Assembly (NCBI GenBank): GCA_026913215.1
Contig: JAPTYK010000001.1
Span: forward strand, 1,364,001-1,428,000
Length of the DNA: 64,000 nucleotides
Source: Streptomyces diastatochromogenes
Lineage (GTDB): Bacteria; Actinomycetota; Actinomycetes; Streptomycetales; Streptomycetaceae
Direction of reading: 5' to 3'
Positions 60,555-64,000 of this stretch are shown here, piece by piece; positions within the stretch are counted from its first letter, which is position 1, and each line of letters opens with the position of its first letter. A model generated the notes under the pieces. It saw only the letters and a list, made by a program, of their open reading frames with translations. It was not told where the DNA came from and made no database searches. The translations under genes were made by a program, and so were the position numbers.

Positions 60555-62126
60555 TCACTTCCGCGCGCGGACCCTGGCCAGGACCTCGCGATCCGGCTGG
60601 AGGGTGAGGCTGGGGACCGGGCGTATTTCCTGGGGGGTGAGGTCCAGGTCGTAGCGGCGGGCGAGGACCGCGAGGACGAGGACGGATTCGACGAGGGCGA
60701 AGCGGGTGCCCAGGCAGACGCGGGGGCCGCCGCCGAAGGGGTACCAGGCGTACTCCGGTATCTGCTCGGCGGGTTCGCCGTCGTCTCCGGTGAGCCAGCG
60801 CTCGGGGCGGAAGGCCTCCGGGTCCCCGTACCAGCGGGGGTCGCGGTGGGTGGCCCACTGGCTGGACCAGACGCGGGTCCCGGCGGGGACGGGGGTGCCG
60901 CCGAGGGTGGCGCCCTCCTTGGCCAGGCCGGTGAGGAGCCAGATCGTGGGGTAGAGCCGCAGGGTCTCCTTGATGACGGCCTGGGTGTAGGTGAGGGAGG
61001 CGTAGTCGTCGTGGCCGGGCTCGTGGTCGGCGAGGACGCGGTCGAGCTCCTCCGTGAGGGCGTCGCGGACCCGGGGGTTGCGGGAGAGGAGGTACCAGGC
61101 CCAGACGAGGGTGGAGCTGGTGGTCTCGTGGCCGCCGATGTAGAGGGTGACGGTCTCGTCGCGGATCTCCTGGTCCGAGAGGGGCGCACCCGTCTCGTCG
61201 CGGGCGGCGAGCAGCCGGCTGAGGAGGTCGGGGCGCTCCGTGTCACCGTCGCGGTGGCGGGAGACGACGCGGGAGACCTCTGCGTCGATGACGGCGGTCG
61301 CGCGCTTGATGCGGGCGCGGCCCGGGGTGGGCACCCAGTCGGGCAGCACCGCCCCGAGGCCGCTGAACTCGGCGCCGATCTCCTTCTGCGCGATGTCCAT
61401 CGCCTGCCCGATGGCCTCGGCGTCGGCGGCGGTGTCGACGCCGAAGATGGTGCGGACGGCGATGAGCTGGGTGAGGGCCGCCATCTCCTTCTTGATGTCG
61501 ACCTGCTCCCCGTCGGACCAGCGGTCGGCGAGGGCCACGGCGCACTCCGTCATGGTCGCCGCGTAGGACCGGACCTGCTTGGGGCGGACGGAGGGCTGGA
61601 CGAGGGAGCGCTTGCGTCGCCAGTCGGCTCCCTTGGAAACGATGACGCCGTTGCCGAGGAGGGTACGGAAGGCGATGCCGAGGTCCGGCTGGTCGAAGCT
61701 GCGCTCGACCTCGGTGAGGAGCTCCCCGACCGTGTCGGGGTGGGCGATGAAGAGGGACTGCTTGCCGCCGAAGCGCCAGCGGACGAAGTCCCCCCGCTCC
61801 CGGAGCTGTTCGAAGAAGGCGAGGGGATCCTTGCCGAAGGCGGGAAGGTTGCCGAGGAGGGGCACGCCTCGCGGCCCGTCGACGAAGACCGGAGCCGGAG
61901 GCGAGGAGGGAGCCGGAGGCGAAGACTGAGACGGAGACGGGGACGGGGACGGGGACGGGGACAGAGCTGGAGACGGGGACGGGGACGGCGTCCGCGCCTC
62001 GCCCGGGGCAGGCCCCGAAGGCTCCCCCGAGGGCTCCCCCGGCGTCTGACCCGGTGCCCGCCCCGACGCCCCCTCCGGCCGTCCTTCGTCCTGCTTCCCG
62101 GCGCCCGGACCGGCGTGCGTGGTCAT
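60555..62126 (-). CDS. cytochrome P450 with Ser/Pro-rich N-terminal extension
   Basis: Intact, 523 residues. P450 core: I-helix IGGHETTSS, K-helix KETLRLYP (ExxR as ETLR), PERW region FRPERWL and haem loop FGGGPRVCLGTRFALVE with the Cys ligand. The sequence style (GVPLLGNLPAFGKDPLAFFE) is closer to CYP102/CYP4-like P450s than to most Streptomyces enzymes, so fatty acids or terpenes are possible substrates. The first 75 residues are an unstructured extension with a PSPSPS run encoded by a GGGGAC repeat (about 61930-62000). No ferredoxin gene is adjacent. ATG 62126 follows GGGAGGGG. Confidence 0.93.
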   Translation of the reverse strand: MTTHAGPGAGKQDEGRPEGASGRAPGQTPGEPSGEPSGPAPGEARTPSPSPSPALSPSPSPSPSPSQSSPPAPSSPPAPVFVDGPRGVPLLGNLPAFGKDPLAFFEQLRERGDFVRWRFGGKQSLFIAHPDTVGELLTEVERSFDQPDLGIAFRTLLGNGVIVSKGADWRRKRSLVQPSVRPKQVRSYAATMTECAVALADRWSDGEQVDIKKEMAALTQLIAVRTIFGVDTAADAEAIGQAMDIAQKEIGAEFSGLGAVLPDWVPTPGRARIKRATAVIDAEVSRVVSRHRDGDTERPDLLSRLLAARDETGAPLSDQEIRDETVTLYIGGHETTSSTLVWAWYLLSRNPRVRDALTEELDRVLADHEPGHDDYASLTYTQAVIKETLRLYPTIWLLTGLAKEGATLGGTPVPAGTRVWSSQWATHRDPRWYGDPEAFRPERWLTGDDGEPAEQIPEYAWYPFGGGPRVCLGTRFALVESVLVLAVLARRYDLDLTPQEIRPVPSLTLQPDREVLARVRARK

Positions 62127-62243
62127 TGCGCGTCCCCTCCCCAACTGACGTTCCCTGCTTGGGAGTCCATGCAAGCGGAAGGGCAGGCCCCCGCGCCACC
62201 CCTGTGGACGAGGACCTGTGGACAACTCCTGTCGGCACGACGG

Positions 62244-62279
62244 GAAGGGGCCCGTGGCGCATGCGCCACGGGCCCCTTC
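62244..62279 (-). terminator. perfect 36-bp palindrome, terminator of the helicase gene
   Basis: GAAGGGGCCCGTGGCGCA at 62244-62261 is followed directly by its exact complement to 62279. It lies 17 bases past the helicase stop codon and in front of the P450 gene, so it separates the two transcripts. Confidence 0.85.
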
Positions 62280-62295
62280 GTGAACCGACGGGCCG

Positions 62296-64000
62296 TCAGC
62301 CGACCGAGCTGTAGGCCACGACGCCGCGCAGCAGTGAGTCCACCGCCTTGCGGGCGTTCTTGGCGACCGTGCTGTTCTCCTTGGGCGCCGCCGCGCGATC
62401 TGGCCGAGGACGTCGATCACCTGCTTGCACCAGCGGACGAAGTCGCCCGCGGGCATCTCCGCCTCGCGGAGGACCTCGTCGAGGCTCTTCTCGGAGGCCC
62501 ACTGGTAGGCGGCCCAGGCGAAGCCGAGGTCGGGCTCGCGCTGGCCGACGCCGCCCTCCGCCTGGTTGATCTTGAACTCCTCTTCGAGGGCGTCCAGCCG
62601 GCCCCAGATCCGGACCATCTCGCCGAGCGCGGCCTTGGCGTTGCCCGTGGGCAGCTTGGGGGCGACGGCGTCGTCGGCCTGCCGCGCCTCGAACACCAGC
62701 GCGGAGACGCAGGCGGCGAGTTCGGCCGGGGTGAGGCCCTCCCAGACGCGGTCGCGGAGGCACTCGCTCGCCAGCAGGTCGAGCTCGCCGTAGAGCCGGG
62801 CGAGCCGCTTGCCGTTGTCGGTGACCTCGTCCCCGCGCAGGTAGTCGAGCTCGGTGAGGAGCGCGACGATCCGGTCGAAGGTGCGGGCGATCGTGTTGGT
62901 GCGGCCCTCGATGCGCCGCTCCAGCTGCTGGGTGTCGCGCTGGAGACGGTGGTAGCGCTCGGCCCAGCGGGCGTGGTCCTCGCGCTCGTCGCAGCCGTGG
63001 CAGGGGTGCGCGCGGATCTCGGTGCGCAGCCGGGCGATCTCGCGGTCGTCGGCCGCCGCGGCGCTGCCGCCGGTGGCGCTCGGGGTTGATGTGCCCGGCC
63101 TTGCTCCGCAGGGCGGAGGCGAGGTCGCGGCGGGACTGCGGGGAGCGCGGGTTGAAGGACTTGGGGATCCTCATGCGCTCCAGCGCCTCGACCGGCACCG
63201 GGAAGTCGATGGAGGCGAGCCTCTTGACCTGCCGCTCGGCGGTGAGGACGAGGGGGCGCGGCCCGTCGTGGTGCTCGAAGCCGCGGTGGCCGTTGGTCCG
63301 GCCGGCCGGGATGCCGGGGTCGAGGACGAGCGCGAGGCCCGCGAACTTGCCGGTGGGGACGTGGATGACGTCGCCGGGCTTGAGCTTCTCCAGGGAGCTG
63401 GCGGCCTGGGCGCGGCGCTGGGCGGCGCCCTGCCGGGCCAGTTCGGTCTCGCGGTCCTTGAGGTCGCGGCGCAGCCGCGCGTACTCCTCGAAGTCCCCGA
63501 GGTGGCAGGTCATGCCCTCGCGGTAGCCCTGGAGTCCTTCCTCGTTCCGCTGGACCTGGCGCGAGATGCCCACGACGGAGCGGTCGGCCTGGAACTGGGC
63601 GAAGGAGGTTTCCAGCAGCTCGCGGGAGCGGTGCCGGCCGAACTGCTCGACGAGGTTGACCGCCATGTTGTACGAGGGCTTGAAGCTGGAGCGCAGCGGG
63701 TACGTGCGCGTGCCGGCGAGTCCGGCGAGGTGGGCGGGGTCGAGTCCGCGCTGCCAGAGCACGACGGCGTGGCCCTCGACGTCGATGCCGCGGCGGCCGG
63801 CGCGTCCGGTGAGCTGGGTGTACTCGCCGGGGGTGATGTCCGCGTGCTGCTCGCCGTTCCACTTGACGAGCTTCTCCAGGATCACCGTGCGCGCGGGCAT
63901 GTTGATGCCGAGCGCGAGGGTCTCGGTGGCGAAGACGGCCTTGACGAGGCCGCGGACGAAGAGCTCCTCGACGACCTCCTTGAAGGTGGGGAGCATGCCG
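62296..64000 (-). CDS. helY: HelY/Ski2-like DEAD-box RNA helicase (3' part, frame breaks)
   Basis: C-terminal part of a large superfamily-2 helicase; the gene continues past the right edge. Helicase motifs IV-VI are visible (FATETLALGINMPARTVILE, YTQLTGRAGRRGIDVEGHAV), then a KOW-like beta insert (LKPGDVIHVPTGKFAGLALV) and a C-terminal helical DSHCT domain (FEARQADDAVAPKLPTGNAK, LGFAWAAYQWASEKSLDEVL). Such proteins act with RNA decay or tRNA/rRNA turnover and are conserved in actinomycetes. Frame changes near 63085 and 62395 affect the end. The symbol is by family and order of domains. Confidence 0.85.
   Translation of the reverse strand, partial: GMLPTFKEVVEELFVRGLVKAVFATETLALGINMPARTVILEKLVKWNGEQHADITPGEYTQLTGRAGRRGIDVEGHAVVLWQRGLDPAHLAGLAGTRTYPLRSSFKPSYNMAVNLVEQFGRHRSRELLETSFAQFQADRSVVGISRQVQRNEEGLQGYREGMTCHLGDFEEYARLRRDLKDRETELARQGAAQRRAQAASSLEKLKPGDVIHVPTGKFAGLALVLDPGIPAGRTNGHRGFEHHDGPRPLVLTAERQVKRLASIDFPVPVEALERMRIPKSFNPRSPQSRRDLASALRSKAGHINPERHRRQRRGGRRPRDRPAAHRDPRAPLPRLRRARGPRPLGRALPPSPARHPAAGAAHRGPHQHDRPHLRPDRRAPHRARLPARGRGHRQRQAARPALRRARPAGERVPPRPRLGGPHPGRTRRLRLRAGVRGAAGRRRRRPQAAHGQRQGRARRDGPDLGPAGRPRRGVQDQPGGGRRRPARARPRLRLGRLPVGLREEPRRGPPRGGDARGRLRPLVQAGDRRPRPDRAAAPKENSTVAKNARKAVDSLLRGVVAYSSVG

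Noticed and set aside
60262..60654. 130-residue plus-strand ORF across the palindromic element
   Set aside because: It reads the element's arm out of frame with the glycohydrolase and has no domain.

Overview
The window is very GC-rich (third-codon G/C almost everywhere), uses GTG and TTG starts freely, and carries the actinomycete block infC-rpmI-rplT-trmH-kinase-pheS-pheT, a GlnA4-type glutamine synthetase and a DmdR/IdeR-type iron box. All of this points to a Streptomyces or a close relative. No tRNA, rRNA, CRISPR array, phage or transposase gene was seen.

Layout. 1-10.6 kb: mixed chromosomal genes (ABC-F ATPase, rRNA methyltransferase, phosphatase, GNAT, a MocR regulator divergent from an EamA exporter, a Tat-exported GH10-like protein, 3-hydroxyacyl-CoA dehydrogenase, NUDIX, an HTH/TPR regulator). 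10.8-19.9 kb: a membrane PP2C phosphatase, then the core translation block on the minus strand, headed by infC with a structured leader and an apparent ATC start. 19.9-25.2 kb: DUF1844 gene with a 3'-end tandem repeat, SseB, a mycosin-type protease with a Pro-rich membrane partner, and a PLP deaminase/aldolase. 25.2-37.7 kb: an accessory catabolic operon behind a GntR regulator (GH42, split glycine decarboxylase gcvPA/gcvPB, AcoX-type NAD kinase, SDR, sugar ABC importer, MGH1-like glycosidase). 37.8-39 kb: exported HAD hydrolase. 39.1-49.6 kb: gamma-glutamylation route for ethanolamine-like amines (glnA4, aldehyde dehydrogenase, SDR, FadR-type regulator, permease, gamma-glutamyl hydrolase), then NCS1 permease, TetR and YtcJ-like amidohydrolase. 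49.6-55.4 kb: LysR/TDT pair, XRE-cupin regulator, glycine-betaine ABC transporter. 55.6-64 kb: 5'-3' exonuclease, iron-regulated siderophore-interacting protein, MerR regulator and divergent membrane protein, an ADP-ribosylglycohydrolase wrecked by a palindromic element, a cytochrome P450 and a HelY-type RNA helicase running off the end.

A feature of the whole window is that more than half of the protein genes are broken by one-base frame changes. Where the correct reading can be inferred, the change is a lost base in a short homopolymer, including in essential pheS and pheT. I read this as uncorrected indel error in the assembly, not gene decay, so broken genes are annotated over their full span as CDS and the breaks are noted. 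The exceptions are the ADP-ribosylglycohydrolase, which has a real insertion with loss of its middle, and the heavily broken MocR gene, which is listed as a CDS at lower confidence.
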